Assembly: GCF_023276375.1 (NCBI RefSeq)
Contig: NZ_JALLPK010000001.1
Location: 1,984,001 to 2,048,000, forward strand
From: Halocatena marina
Lineage (GTDB): Archaea > Halobacteriota > Halobacteria > Halobacteriales > Haloarculaceae
Direction of reading: 5' to 3'
DNA: 64,000 nt
Shown here: positions 15,059-23,955 of the stretch, piece after piece
How the letters are laid out: each line of letters starts with the position of its first letter
Position numbering within the stretch: the stretch's first letter is position 1
Translations under genes and position numbers: made by a program
The notes under the pieces: generated by a model
What the model saw: the letters and a program-made list of their open reading frames with translations, nothing else
What the model was told of the DNA's origin: nothing
Databases searched by the model: none

Positions 15059-17926
15059 ATGTCGTCTCTATCCAGCGCGTTGGACTCGGCTTGCGTGCTT
15101 CTCGTTGGTACGACCGATTGGGTCGGAACACTCGCGCAGACGCTGGAAACTGACACCGGGGCAACTGTTCGGGTGGTTGCAACCGCTGATGAAGCGCTCA
15201 CCGTCTATCACGAGGAGTCGGTTCACTGCCTCATCAGTGAATATGCCCTTGCTGAATCGACCGGTCTCCAACTACTCCGAACAATTCGTTCGGAAACGAC
15301 GACGACGCCCGTTATTCTGTGTACTGCAGCAGGAAACGAATCGATCGCTAGTGAAGCCGTTTCTGCGGGAGTCACCGACTACATCGCTCTGACTGGCGAC
15401 GAAGCGTGGATCGAGGACAGTCTGGAGCGTATCGAACGAGCCATTCGAACCGCTCGACGAACAGAGACCCTGCGAGATCGAGCACGACAGTTCGATGCGA
15501 TATTTCACGACTCACGGTCCGCGACGTGGGTGCTCGATCCTGATGGTCATCTCGTACGAGTCAACCAGACTGCCCGTGAGATGATCGAACATGATACCGA
15601 AAGCGTCGTCGAACAACCATTCTGGACGCTTCCATGGTGGCCAAGATCGAATGGGATTCAATCAGACGTTCGTCAAATAGTCGAGAAAGCCCTCGATGGC
15701 ACGTTTAGCACCGCGGTGATTACCCGAACAGAAGCAGACGACAGTCCACAGGTGAGCGAGCTGTCTGCTCGTCCTGTTCGGGACGAACGTGGATCCATCG
15801 TCTCCATCATCGTCGAAGAAGTCGATATCACCGAACGGGTTGATCTCGAACGTGAACTCCGACAGTCCGAGGAGCTTCACCGCGTCACGCTCAACAACAT
15901 GACTGATACGGTCCTGATTACCGATGATTCGGGGGCCTACACCTACGTCTGTCCTAACGTTCACTTCATATTCGGATACACCGCAAACGAAATTCGTGAA
16001 CTCGGTACGATCGATGCCCTTCTCGGCGATGATCTCTTCGATCGGGACGAACTCACGGACAATGGTGTACTGAAGAACATCGAGTGTACGGCGACGGACA
16101 AAGCGGGACGTGAGCATACACTGTTAGTAAATGTCAGGGAGGTATCTATTCAGGATGGGACGCTGCTGTATAGCTGTCGAGATATCACAAAGCGAAAGCA
16201 GCGCGAAGAAGCGTTGGCTACGCTTCAGGAAACGACGCGTGATTTCCTCTATGCAGAAACCAGAGCGGAGATCGCCCAACGCACCGTCGAAGACGTTTCG
16301 AGCGTCCTCGGCCTCGATGCGAGCGCGGTCTATCTCTTCGATGTTGACGGAAATAATCTGCAGCCGACTGCGTATTCAACCTCGATGGAGCGGTTGAACG
16401 GCCCTCCCCTGACCACGCATACCGATCCCGACAGTCTCACTGGCTACAGCTTCGTCGAGGACGAATCCTTGTTTTTCGACGATGTCCATAGCTCCGATCG
16501 GCTCGAAAATCGAGCGACTGACCTCCGAAGTGCTGCGTACATCCCGTTGGGCGAGCACGGAGTCTTTATCGCTGGTGCAGCTGATGTCGGACTGTTCGAT
16601 GACGTCACACGAGAGCTCGCCGATCTGCTCGCTGCAACGGCTGAAGCCGCTCTCGATCGTGTCAAGCGTGAGAGCCGCTTGCGCGAACAAGATCGTGAGC
16701 TGCAACACCAGAACAGCCAGCTCACCGCACTGAACCGCATCAACGAGATCATTCGTGACATCGATCAAGCGCTCGTACAGGCAGAAACACGCGAGGAAAT
16801 CGATCGTGCTGTCTGTGATCGCTTGACGGCTGATGATCGATTCGCGTTCGCCTGGATCGGTGTGATCGACCCGGTTGAAGGCTCGTTACAGCCACGAGCG
16901 TGGGCTGGTGCGGAACGGGGCTACCTCGATAGCCTCGCTGTTTCTGTGGACGAATCCGAATCGGAGCCATCGAAACAAACTGCGGCCACCCGAGAAGTAA
17001 CGATGGTCACGAACGTCGCTAATCGCCTTCGACAGGAGTCATGGCGAAAGGAAGCACTCTCTCGCGGATTCCACTCGGTGCTCAGTGTTCTGCTCGCGTA
17101 TGATGAGTTCACGTACGGCGTTCTGACTGTGTATGCAGAATCCCAAAACGCATTCGACGAGACCTCCCGTGCAGTACTGGCCGAGCTCGGCGAGACGATC
17201 GCTTCGGCGACGAGTGCAGTCGAGCGAAAAAACGCACTTGTTACAACTTCGATGACGCGTCTCGAATTCAAGATCGAGGACCCAGCGTTCGTGCTTTCTC
17301 GGCTTGCACAGGAGGCAGACTGCACGCTCTCCTATCACGGCGGGGTGCAACAGACCACAGACGGCGTCTACGTCTTCGTGACTGTTGAGGGTGCAGTTGT
17401 CGATGCGGCTGAACGGGTCGCGACGGAGTTGGTCGCAGTCGAAGAGGTTCATCGAATCAGCGCCGATGGTACCGAAGGTGTGCTCAGGCTCAAACTCGCT
17501 CAGCCGTTTCTCGCACTCGAATTAGCTGACCACGGGGCAGTTCTCCACAGTGCCTCGGTTGATGCGTCATCCGCAAATCTCGTTATCGACGTTCCAGATA
17601 GCGTCGATGTGCGCCATATCACGCAGCTCGTGACTGAGCCGTTCGACAATGTCGAATTCCAATCAAAACAGACGCTCGATCGAACGTCCAGCCAGAGTCT
17701 TTACTCACAGTTCCTCGATCAGCTAACCGACAGACAGCTCGAAGTGGTTCAGATGGCGTATTACAGCGGGTTTTTCGAATCACCGCGTGAAAACACAGGC
17801 GAAGAGATCGCTGACGTACTTGATATCTCGCCGACTGCCTTCTATCGGCACGCCCGGACAGTCCAACGAAAGCTATTCTCGACGTTGTTCGACGACGTTG
17901 GTATTCCTACCTCATCCATGGATTAG
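15059..17926 (+). CDS. Bacterio-opsin-activator-type sensor-regulator (pseudo-REC, PAS, PAS, GAF, GAF, HTH_10)
   Basis: A 955-residue cytoplasmic one-protein sensor and transcription factor. In order: a receiver-like domain (1-125), two PAS domains (about 140-265 and 268-385), two GAF-like domains (about 395-540 and 565-710), a BAT middle domain and a C-terminal HTH_10 DNA-binding domain (LTDRQLEVVQMAYYSGFFES onwards). The receiver is degenerate. The phospho-acceptor position in HCLISEYALAESTG is Glu61 instead of Asp, and the usual acidic pair near the N-terminus reads GTT. Phosphorylation is therefore unlikely, and PAS/GAF ligand or redox sensing is the probable input. The ATG at 15059 is preferred over an upstream TTG. 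Its neighbours suggest control of the C1/ETF genes, which is unproven. Confidence 0.88.
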   Translation: MSSLSSALDSACVLLVGTTDWVGTLAQTLETDTGATVRVVATADEALTVYHEESVHCLISEYALAESTGLQLLRTIRSETTTTPVILCTAAGNESIASEAVSAGVTDYIALTGDEAWIEDSLERIERAIRTARRTETLRDRARQFDAIFHDSRSATWVLDPDGHLVRVNQTAREMIEHDTESVVEQPFWTLPWWPRSNGIQSDVRQIVEKALDGTFSTAVITRTEADDSPQVSELSARPVRDERGSIVSIIVEEVDITERVDLERELRQSEELHRVTLNNMTDTVLITDDSGAYTYVCPNVHFIFGYTANEIRELGTIDALLGDDLFDRDELTDNGVLKNIECTATDKAGREHTLLVNVREVSIQDGTLLYSCRDITKRKQREEALATLQETTRDFLYAETRAEIAQRTVEDVSSVLGLDASAVYLFDVDGNNLQPTAYSTSMERLNGPPLTTHTDPDSLTGYSFVEDESLFFDDVHSSDRLENRATDLRSAAYIPLGEHGVFIAGAADVGLFDDVTRELADLLAATAEAALDRVKRESRLREQDRELQHQNSQLTALNRINEIIRDIDQALVQAETREEIDRAVCDRLTADDRFAFAWIGVIDPVEGSLQPRAWAGAERGYLDSLAVSVDESESEPSKQTAATREVTMVTNVANRLRQESWRKEALSRGFHSVLSVLLAYDEFTYGVLTVYAESQNAFDETSRAVLAELGETIASATSAVERKNALVTTSMTRLEFKIEDPAFVLSRLAQEADCTLSYHGGVQQTTDGVYVFVTVEGAVVDAAERVATELVAVEEVHRISADGTEGVLRLKLAQPFLALELADHGAVLHSASVDASSANLVIDVPDSVDVRHITQLVTEPFDNVEFQSKQTLDRTSSQSLYSQFLDQLTDRQLEVVQMAYYSGFFESPRENTGEEIADVLDISPTAFYRHARTVQRKLFSTLFDDVGIPTSSMD

Positions 17927-17945
17927 CCGGCGTGGACGTTGGGGG

Positions 17946-17990
17946 GTTGAATAACAAACCACCAATCTGAATTATTGTTTGTTATTCAAC
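17946..17990. repeat. Perfect 14-bp inverted repeat
   Basis: The left arm GTTGAATAACAAAC (17946-17959) is exactly complementary to GTTTGTTATTCAAC (17977-17990), with a 17-base loop. It lies 20 bases after the sensor-regulator stop and 41 bases before a zinc-ribbon gene. It could be an operator for that gene or a transcript-end hairpin. It lacks a T-run directly after the stem. Confidence 0.85.
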
Positions 17991-18030
17991 GATCACTGTC
18001 ATTCATGAGTGTTTCGTAGTGGGAACAACG

Positions 18031-18174
18031 ATGAGAGATGTCAGCTACGACCCTAATTCGAAGTCGGCATACGAGTGTTTCAACTGCGGTACGATCGTGA
18101 GAGCAGAGTCGAATCCGGGAACGTGTGATAATTGTGGGAGCGCGATGCGAAATAGGCTGATACCGCTCGAGTGA
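18031..18174 (+). CDS. Small rubrerythrin-like zinc-ribbon protein
   Basis: A 47-residue protein starting MRDVSYDPNSKSAYEC with two CxxC knuckles (CFNCG and CDNCG) spaced like a rubredoxin/rubrerythrin metal site, and ending GSAMRNRLIPLE. Short proteins of exactly this pattern, annotated as rubrerythrin-like domain proteins, are common in haloarchaea. The four cysteines should hold one Zn or Fe. Function is unknown. It sits alone behind the inverted repeat at 17946-17990. Confidence 0.8.
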   Translation: MRDVSYDPNSKSAYECFNCGTIVRAESNPGTCDNCGSAMRNRLIPLE

Positions 18175-18320
18175 GCACATTGTCGAGGGATATCGCTGCG
18201 ATTCTCGAATGTAGTCGCTGGGGGCAGTAGATACTGTGTCGTTACACTCGAAAATCGAATCTCGCAGTTGCTTCGAATCAATTTATCATTGATCGCTAAT
18301 CGACTGCGGCGTTCGATCAT

Positions 18321-19210
18321 CTAATCGCTCGTTCGACGATGAGAATCTGTCCGCTGATTTTCGAGGGACGTCGCCGGACCGACGAGATGGACAGTCGCCA
18401 CAGTGAGTTGGCTACACACTTGCCAAACGTGGATATCATCGACGCGTTCGACATCGCCCAATGCAGTGATGTCAGTTCGAAGATCGTCTTGTGAACTCGG
18501 ACTTCGTTCGAGGAGGATCGACGAACTCTCCCGAAGAACCGTCCCAGCCGACCAGAGAACCAGGAATCCGATCAGCGTGGCAGCGACCGGGTCGGCGATC
18601 GGGAGATCTGCTACGGCGACGGCCACCGTTGCAACGATCACTGCGATCGAGCCGCCCGCATCGCCAAGCAGGTGGTAGAACGCGCTGCGTTCGTTGAGGC
18701 TCATTTCACCGCTCTGAAGGACGTATACCGATCCGACGTTGACGAGTAAGCCACCAGTGGCAACGATAAGCGTCAGTTCCGGGTCGATGGTGACGGGATC
18801 GAGAAATCTCTGATAGGACTCCCAGAGGATGTAGCCAACCATTGGGATAAACAGGACACCATTCAGGAAGGCAGCGACTGGCTCCAGACGATGAAGGCCG
18901 TATGACCACGTTTCACCGCCTTCAAAGCGGTCTACGGTGTAACTCGCACCGAACGCCATCGAGTATGCGAGCATGTCGAACAGCATGTGGAGTGCGTCAC
19001 TGAGCAGTGCAACCGAACCAAACAGGAGACCGCCAGCCAACTCGACGATGAAACCAACGAGGTTGCTCACAGCAACAAGCGTCAACCGCTCGGTGCTCGT
19101 CCGATCTGCTCCTTGCTGACCGACACAGATACCAAAGACGTGGTCGTGACCGTGATCATGATCGTGGTCTGACCGTGACTATGGTCGTGGTCGCTGTCGT
19201 CGATATCCAT
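18321..19210 (-). pseudogene. Cation diffusion facilitator, frameshifted in its His-rich N-terminus and shortened at the C-terminus
   Basis: A CDF-family Zn/Cd/Co efflux protein. The continuous frame (18321-19085) has the membrane helices, the metal site HMLFD in helix 2 and a second site HLLGD in helix 5. It lacks a good start. Upstream, an ATG at 19210 opens MDIDDSDHDHSHG in another frame. Joining the two by adding one base near the GGTCAG run at about 19170 gives a continuous His/Asp tract leading into TERLTLVAVSN. So a single base appears to be lost. The cytoplasmic domain also ends early after VHLVGPATS, about 40 residues short of relatives. It may be a true pseudogene, a sequencing error, or a gene starting at the TTG at 19085. 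Confidence 0.65.
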
Positions 19211-19239
19211 CGTGTGGGATGAATACGGGTTCGACTATC

Positions 19240-21864
19240 TCAGGGCTTTTCAGTGGGTGAATCATCTGGGCGGATCCGTGAGAGGCGCATCGCGTTGCCG
19301 GTAACGCCGACGGTCATTCCGGCATCGCCAATCAGCACCGCGTGTGCAACGCCGACGTATCCGAAGGGGACGCCGACAGCGAGGAGCGCTTTCACAGCGA
19401 GACTCGCCCAGATGTTCTGCCGGATAACGCCGTTTGCGTCGTGAGCGAGTTCGTACACGTACGGGAGCCGCGAGAGATCATCGCCCATGAGCGCGATGTC
19501 TGCTGTTTCGAGGGCTGTATCCGTGCCTGCTGCACCCATTGCGATTCCCACTGTCGCCGTGGCGAGTGCCGGTGCGTCATTGATTCCGTCGCCAACCATC
19601 GCAACACCGTCGTGCTCAGTCATGAGCGCTTCGACGGCTGTGACTTTGTCCTCTGGGAGGAGTTCGGCACGGTAGTCATCGACACCTACCTCGTCAGCGA
19701 TCGCACGAGCTGTCCCTTCGTTGTCGCCAGTGAGCATCACCACCCGCACGCCTAACTCGTGAAGGCGCTCGACTGTCTCTTGGGCCGCGGGACGAACCGC
19801 ATCGGCGACAGCGATGATTCCTTCGAGTTCATCCTCTCGACCAACAAGAATGACCGTCTTCCCGTCGGACTGCAAGCGAGGAATGGTGTCCGTGACGAGA
19901 TTGAGACAGCCTTGTTGATCACAGAGATTGCGCATCTCGGTCGAGAGATCTGTGTTGCCGTCGTTGACGACGTGGGCGTGGCCGAGATCAAAGCCGAGGT
20001 CGTCGAACAGCTCGGGCTTACCAGCGTAGTGGCGTGTTCCATCGAGATCCGCGCGAACGCCTCTTCCGGTGAGACTCTCGAAGTCGGATATCTCTCTGGC
20101 GACGGTCGTTCCGTCGGTGTGAGCGACAATCGCCTCTCCGATTGGATGTTCGGAGCGTGTTTCGAGTCCACGCGCACACCGGAGAACGTCCTCATCGGTG
20201 TGCTCGCCGAGTGGAACGACGTCCGTGACGACGAGCTCTCCTTTTGTGAGGGTGCCAGTCTTATCGACAGCGACTGTCTCTACGGCACCCATCGCTTCGA
20301 GGTGGTTGCCTCCCTTGATGAGAACGCCGTTCTTCGCCGCACTGGTGATCCCTGAAACGACCGAGACGGGCGTCGAAATGACGAACGCACAGGGACAAGC
20401 GAGGACGAGCATCGTGATACCAGCAACGAGCCACTCAACCCACGATGCACTGAATAGGAGTGGCGGAACAGCCGCAACCAGCACCGCTACACCGACCATA
20501 ACCGGTGTGTAGTAGTTCGCAAACCGCTCGACAAACTGCTCGCGTTCGGTCTTATTCGACTGTGCGTTCTCGATGAGATCGACGATTCGTGAGATCGTGT
20601 TGTCACTGACAGCGGATGTGACTTCGACTTCGAGATATCCTTCTTCGTTGATCGTCCCCGCGTATACAGCATCTCCGAGGGTCTTATCGACCGGGACGGA
20701 CTCTCCGGTGATTGGCGCTTGGTTGACGGCGCTTTCGCCCTCACGAACCGTTCCGTCCATCGGAATTTTTTCGCCCGGCCGAACCACGACGCGGTCACCG
20801 ATCTGAACAGCATCAACGGGAATCGTCATCGTCTCACCGTCGCGGCGGACAGTCGCCTCGTCTGGCGAGAGATCCATCAGTTCCCGCAGTGAACTGCGCG
20901 TCCGATCCATCGAATGCCGTTCAAGGAGTTCGGAGGTGCTGAAGAGAAATGCGAGCGTCGCAGCCTCGAAATACAAACTTTTAGAAGCGATAAGACTGGC
21001 GACGACTGCACTCACGATGGCCGCTGACATCAGGAAGTCGATGTCGAGATTCAGATTGCGCGCAGAGTAGTAGCCGTTCCGAAGGATCGCCTGACCGCCC
21101 AGAACGATTCCAGCGAGAAAGAAGACCTCAGCCGTGGTAAATCCGACACTGAGCACTGATACGACCTCGGTATTCAGACCGGTGAGTGCCCATTCAACGA
21201 GTAATCCTAGCCCGAGTAAGACGCCACTGAGAGCGGTTTTCGTTGCCCGACGGCTCTGCCAGACGCTCGTCTCATCTGAAGAAGCCGTCTCGAGAGTGCT
21301 GTTGTTCTCACTGTCCTCGGTAGAGGCTGCTTCGACAGGGTAGCCCGCGTTCTCGATGGCCTGCTCGATTGCTCCGGGAGTGACAGCCCTGTCATCGTAG
21401 GTGACAGTTACCTGCCCGATGGTTGGCCGTGTCTCGTATGATTCTACGCCATCAAGTTTCTGAACGCTGTTTTCTACCTTCCCTGCACAAGACGGACAGT
21501 CCATATCCGGAACCGCAAACGTCGCTGTCCGGGACTGATTGTGCGCTTGGACCGAGTATCCGGCCGCCTCAACCCGCTGGACGACGTCGTCTGCAGACAC
21601 TCGACCACTATCGTACGTCACCGATAACACACCAGTCGTTACCTGCGGTTCGAGATCTTCGATTCCGTCGAGCTTCCGGAGGCTGTTTTCTACCTTTCCC
21701 GCGCAGGACGGACAGTCCATATCCGGAACATCGAGAGAGATGGTTGTCTCCGTGCTGTCCGTGGAAGACGAAGCGTTGACATCGTCGTGGGGGTGCTCAT
21801 GGCAGTGGTCGTGATCCTGACCACAGTGTGGCAAGTCAGCTCCGTCGTCTGCGGACTCTGTCAT
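19240..21864 (-). CDS. P1B-type heavy-metal ATPase, Zn/Cd/Pb class
   Basis: An 874-residue metal-exporting ATPase. A His-rich N-terminus is followed by two heavy-metal-associated domains, each with MDCPSCAGKVENS (CxxC). Later come the TGES actuator motif, the CPC metal site in ACPCAFVIS, the phosphorylation site DKTGTLT and the hinge GDGINDAPALA. The last membrane segments fit the P1B-2 signature N-x7-K...DxG (NIWASLAVK, then GDAG), pointing to Zn2+, Cd2+ or Pb2+ rather than copper. A TATA box (TTAATAAG) lies 27 bases before the ATG. It is upstream of the damaged diffusion facilitator on the same strand; the two together would make a metal-resistance pair. Confidence 0.92.
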   Translation of the reverse strand: MTESADDGADLPHCGQDHDHCHEHPHDDVNASSSTDSTETTISLDVPDMDCPSCAGKVENSLRKLDGIEDLEPQVTTGVLSVTYDSGRVSADDVVQRVEAAGYSVQAHNQSRTATFAVPDMDCPSCAGKVENSVQKLDGVESYETRPTIGQVTVTYDDRAVTPGAIEQAIENAGYPVEAASTEDSENNSTLETASSDETSVWQSRRATKTALSGVLLGLGLLVEWALTGLNTEVVSVLSVGFTTAEVFFLAGIVLGGQAILRNGYYSARNLNLDIDFLMSAAIVSAVVASLIASKSLYFEAATLAFLFSTSELLERHSMDRTRSSLRELMDLSPDEATVRRDGETMTIPVDAVQIGDRVVVRPGEKIPMDGTVREGESAVNQAPITGESVPVDKTLGDAVYAGTINEEGYLEVEVTSAVSDNTISRIVDLIENAQSNKTEREQFVERFANYYTPVMVGVAVLVAAVPPLLFSASWVEWLVAGITMLVLACPCAFVISTPVSVVSGITSAAKNGVLIKGGNHLEAMGAVETVAVDKTGTLTKGELVVTDVVPLGEHTDEDVLRCARGLETRSEHPIGEAIVAHTDGTTVAREISDFESLTGRGVRADLDGTRHYAGKPELFDDLGFDLGHAHVVNDGNTDLSTEMRNLCDQQGCLNLVTDTIPRLQSDGKTVILVGREDELEGIIAVADAVRPAAQETVERLHELGVRVVMLTGDNEGTARAIADEVGVDDYRAELLPEDKVTAVEALMTEHDGVAMVGDGINDAPALATATVGIAMGAAGTDTALETADIALMGDDLSRLPYVYELAHDANGVIRQNIWASLAVKALLAVGVPFGYVGVAHAVLIGDAGMTVGVTGNAMRLSRIRPDDSPTEKP

Positions 21865-22043
21865 TGTCTCTGAGTAGCTGCCCAGTTCTTATTAATCCCG
21901 CTGTTTAAAAATGGGGGTAAAATAATCAAATCTAGTATTTTCTTCGATCTCAGTTAACAACAAATTTCTTATATATTCAGTCAATACTGTACTATCCCGA
22001 GAGACGCGATGCCATCACAGCGCTAGATGCAGGGGTACGTGAT

Positions 22044-23171
22044 TTAATTGGAAGTCGAACCGAGAACAGTCGCGTTCTCTGTGGCTGACCCTGTCGATGT
22101 GAGGAAGCTCCCGAGCAACAAGAGTACGCTCCCCGCAAAAAACATGCCGCCAACTGGAGATGAGGGGACCATAAATGACCAGTAGACGGGCGTTACAGCA
22201 CTCCCAAAGAGAACGCTGAGCACTCCGTAAAATGCCGGGGCACAACAACAGCACGCTGTCGCACCAGAGGCAGCAAGCGACCCGGTGAAGAGCTGTTTTC
22301 CCGCGAACGATCCGACAGCTGACCACTGTTGTGTTACGACAGCGACGTTCAATCCGACAAGACCGCCTAGTATACCCATCAACAGGAGCGTCCCGATCGA
22401 AATGTATCCACTCAACGGAACCATGGGGACGTAGAATTCGATAGCCGGCCACATGACCAGTGGACTGGCGACAGTGAACGGAGTGATGAATGTTTCCGTC
22501 GGTGCGTTGACACCGTAATCAGGATTTATACTCATCGTTCCTGCCGAAAAAGCGAAGAAAACGCTGGTCAATAAACCAGCACTGATGCCAGTGACCTTGG
22601 GCATGGTTTGGAGACGGAGGCTCTGGAGAATCGCCCGTCCATCGGTCCAAATAATGAACACAAGCACCAGCGGGAGGCTCAGCGCAATGAGATAGCCCAG
22701 CGGATTGTGGTAGCCTTGGTTTTGGAGCGCCGATGGGTATACGATCCATGCGCTGAGTAGAAGACAGAGGATTGCATATTGGGGTTTCTGGGGCCATCTG
22801 AGCCGGACAATAAGAAAGCCACCAACGGAAAGCAGTCCCCCGACGATGAATCCGAAGACCGGATACAGTTCGGTGAGCTGTGGCGGGGAATTGGCCACGA
22901 CTTGAATTTCGACGAGACCGATTCCACCGAAAACCGCTGAGAGCGCCCCACCGACGATAAACGGTGCTGCAAAGGAGAGCCTCACGAGATCACGTCGCGC
23001 TGCGGTGACTGTGAGAACAATTACACCGATGCCACCGAGACAGAGGACGAATAGAAGCCAGTGTGGAGTTCCTGCATGAGTCGTCCCGGAGTGTGCTGCA
23101 GCGGGGGAAACGACAGCTCTTCCCCCGATGGTAAAGGCGAAAATCCAAGCGAGTAACCGTCGATACGTCAT
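22044..23171 (-). CDS. Polytopic membrane protein with a CCCC motif
   Basis: A 375-residue protein with an N-terminal signal-like segment and about nine to ten hydrophobic segments. The most unusual feature is four consecutive cysteines in GATACCCCAPAFYG inside a membrane segment, directly before a glycine-rich helix. I do not recognise the family. The cysteine run could bind a metal such as Cu or Hg, and the neighbouring metal ATPase supports that, but this is inference. It is separated from the ATPase by a 180-base AT-rich gap and runs the same way. Confidence 0.65.
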   Translation of the reverse strand: MTYRRLLAWIFAFTIGGRAVVSPAAAHSGTTHAGTPHWLLFVLCLGGIGVIVLTVTAARRDLVRLSFAAPFIVGGALSAVFGGIGLVEIQVVANSPPQLTELYPVFGFIVGGLLSVGGFLIVRLRWPQKPQYAILCLLLSAWIVYPSALQNQGYHNPLGYLIALSLPLVLVFIIWTDGRAILQSLRLQTMPKVTGISAGLLTSVFFAFSAGTMSINPDYGVNAPTETFITPFTVASPLVMWPAIEFYVPMVPLSGYISIGTLLLMGILGGLVGLNVAVVTQQWSAVGSFAGKQLFTGSLAASGATACCCCAPAFYGVLSVLFGSAVTPVYWSFMVPSSPVGGMFFAGSVLLLLGSFLTSTGSATENATVLGSTSN

Positions 23172-23336
23172 TGATATTGTGGGCGATAGCGATACTGTTT
23201 CGACTCATTCGCGTCGAGAACTATTCGAGAAATCATATATCGGGCGTTCGTGACTGTTAGCAAAACGTGTTGTGGTGTTCGGCCTACGAGAGAATTGGGG
23301 GCAGACTGACGCATTCAAAGAGAGAGCGTCGTCTTC

Positions 23337-23843
23337 TCAGGGAAACAGACAAGAGACGACATCAATACCGACCACGTTCAGGAAGACGGGGACAAAGAGA
23401 GGAAGCAGGGCTGCACCCAATGAGTAGAGACTGTCACGAGTTTGAAGTTTTCCGTATCTTCGTTTTTTCCTCCGATCGACCACCGGATCTCGGGTAGCAA
23501 TCACTTCCCCACGCTTATCGAGACCCGTCATTGCCCTGAGGAAGAATTTCAATATGAAATACATTGACATGAGACCCAACCCGAGCGTGACTAGCTGAGC
23601 GAGATTGATCCCCTCGGCGCACAGTACTTGTTCTGCTCCAGAGACACCGACCTGTGCCGCAACTGGAGTCGGCCACAGCATGAACATTCCACACGTCAAG
23701 AGGACCGAGAGAACCGGATCGTGGCGGCCGGGACGCATCAGCATCCAGTCAATCATCTGCCACCAACGCTTGAGTCGAATCACTGTTTCCCAACACACGC
23801 GGACGATGGAGGAGCGGGGCATGCGATTCCGGTCGTTCGACAT
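23337..23843 (-). CDS. Small membrane protein of unknown function
   Basis: 168 residues with about three hydrophobic segments (around residues 44-62, 77-97 and 141-165), a basic cytoplasmic loop (DRRKKRRYGK) and single cysteines near each membrane-water boundary. A TATA-like TTTTTAAC centred near 23870 lies 27 bases upstream of the ATG. I do not recognise the family. It precedes the CCCC membrane protein on the same strand with a 165-base gap, so a joint role is possible but unsupported. Confidence 0.6.
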   Translation of the reverse strand: MSNDRNRMPRSSIVRVCWETVIRLKRWWQMIDWMLMRPGRHDPVLSVLLTCGMFMLWPTPVAAQVGVSGAEQVLCAEGINLAQLVTLGLGLMSMYFILKFFLRAMTGLDKRGEVIATRDPVVDRRKKRRYGKLQTRDSLYSLGAALLPLFVPVFLNVVGIDVVSCLFP

Positions 23844-23955
23844 ATGGAAAAATCCATCGTCTTTGTGTTAAAAATGATCGATTGCTGTCGGTCGATTTCG
23901 GTTCGAGAATTGGGACTGTGGCCGTGTCTCAGATGTGGTGTGGAGACTTGTGTAC

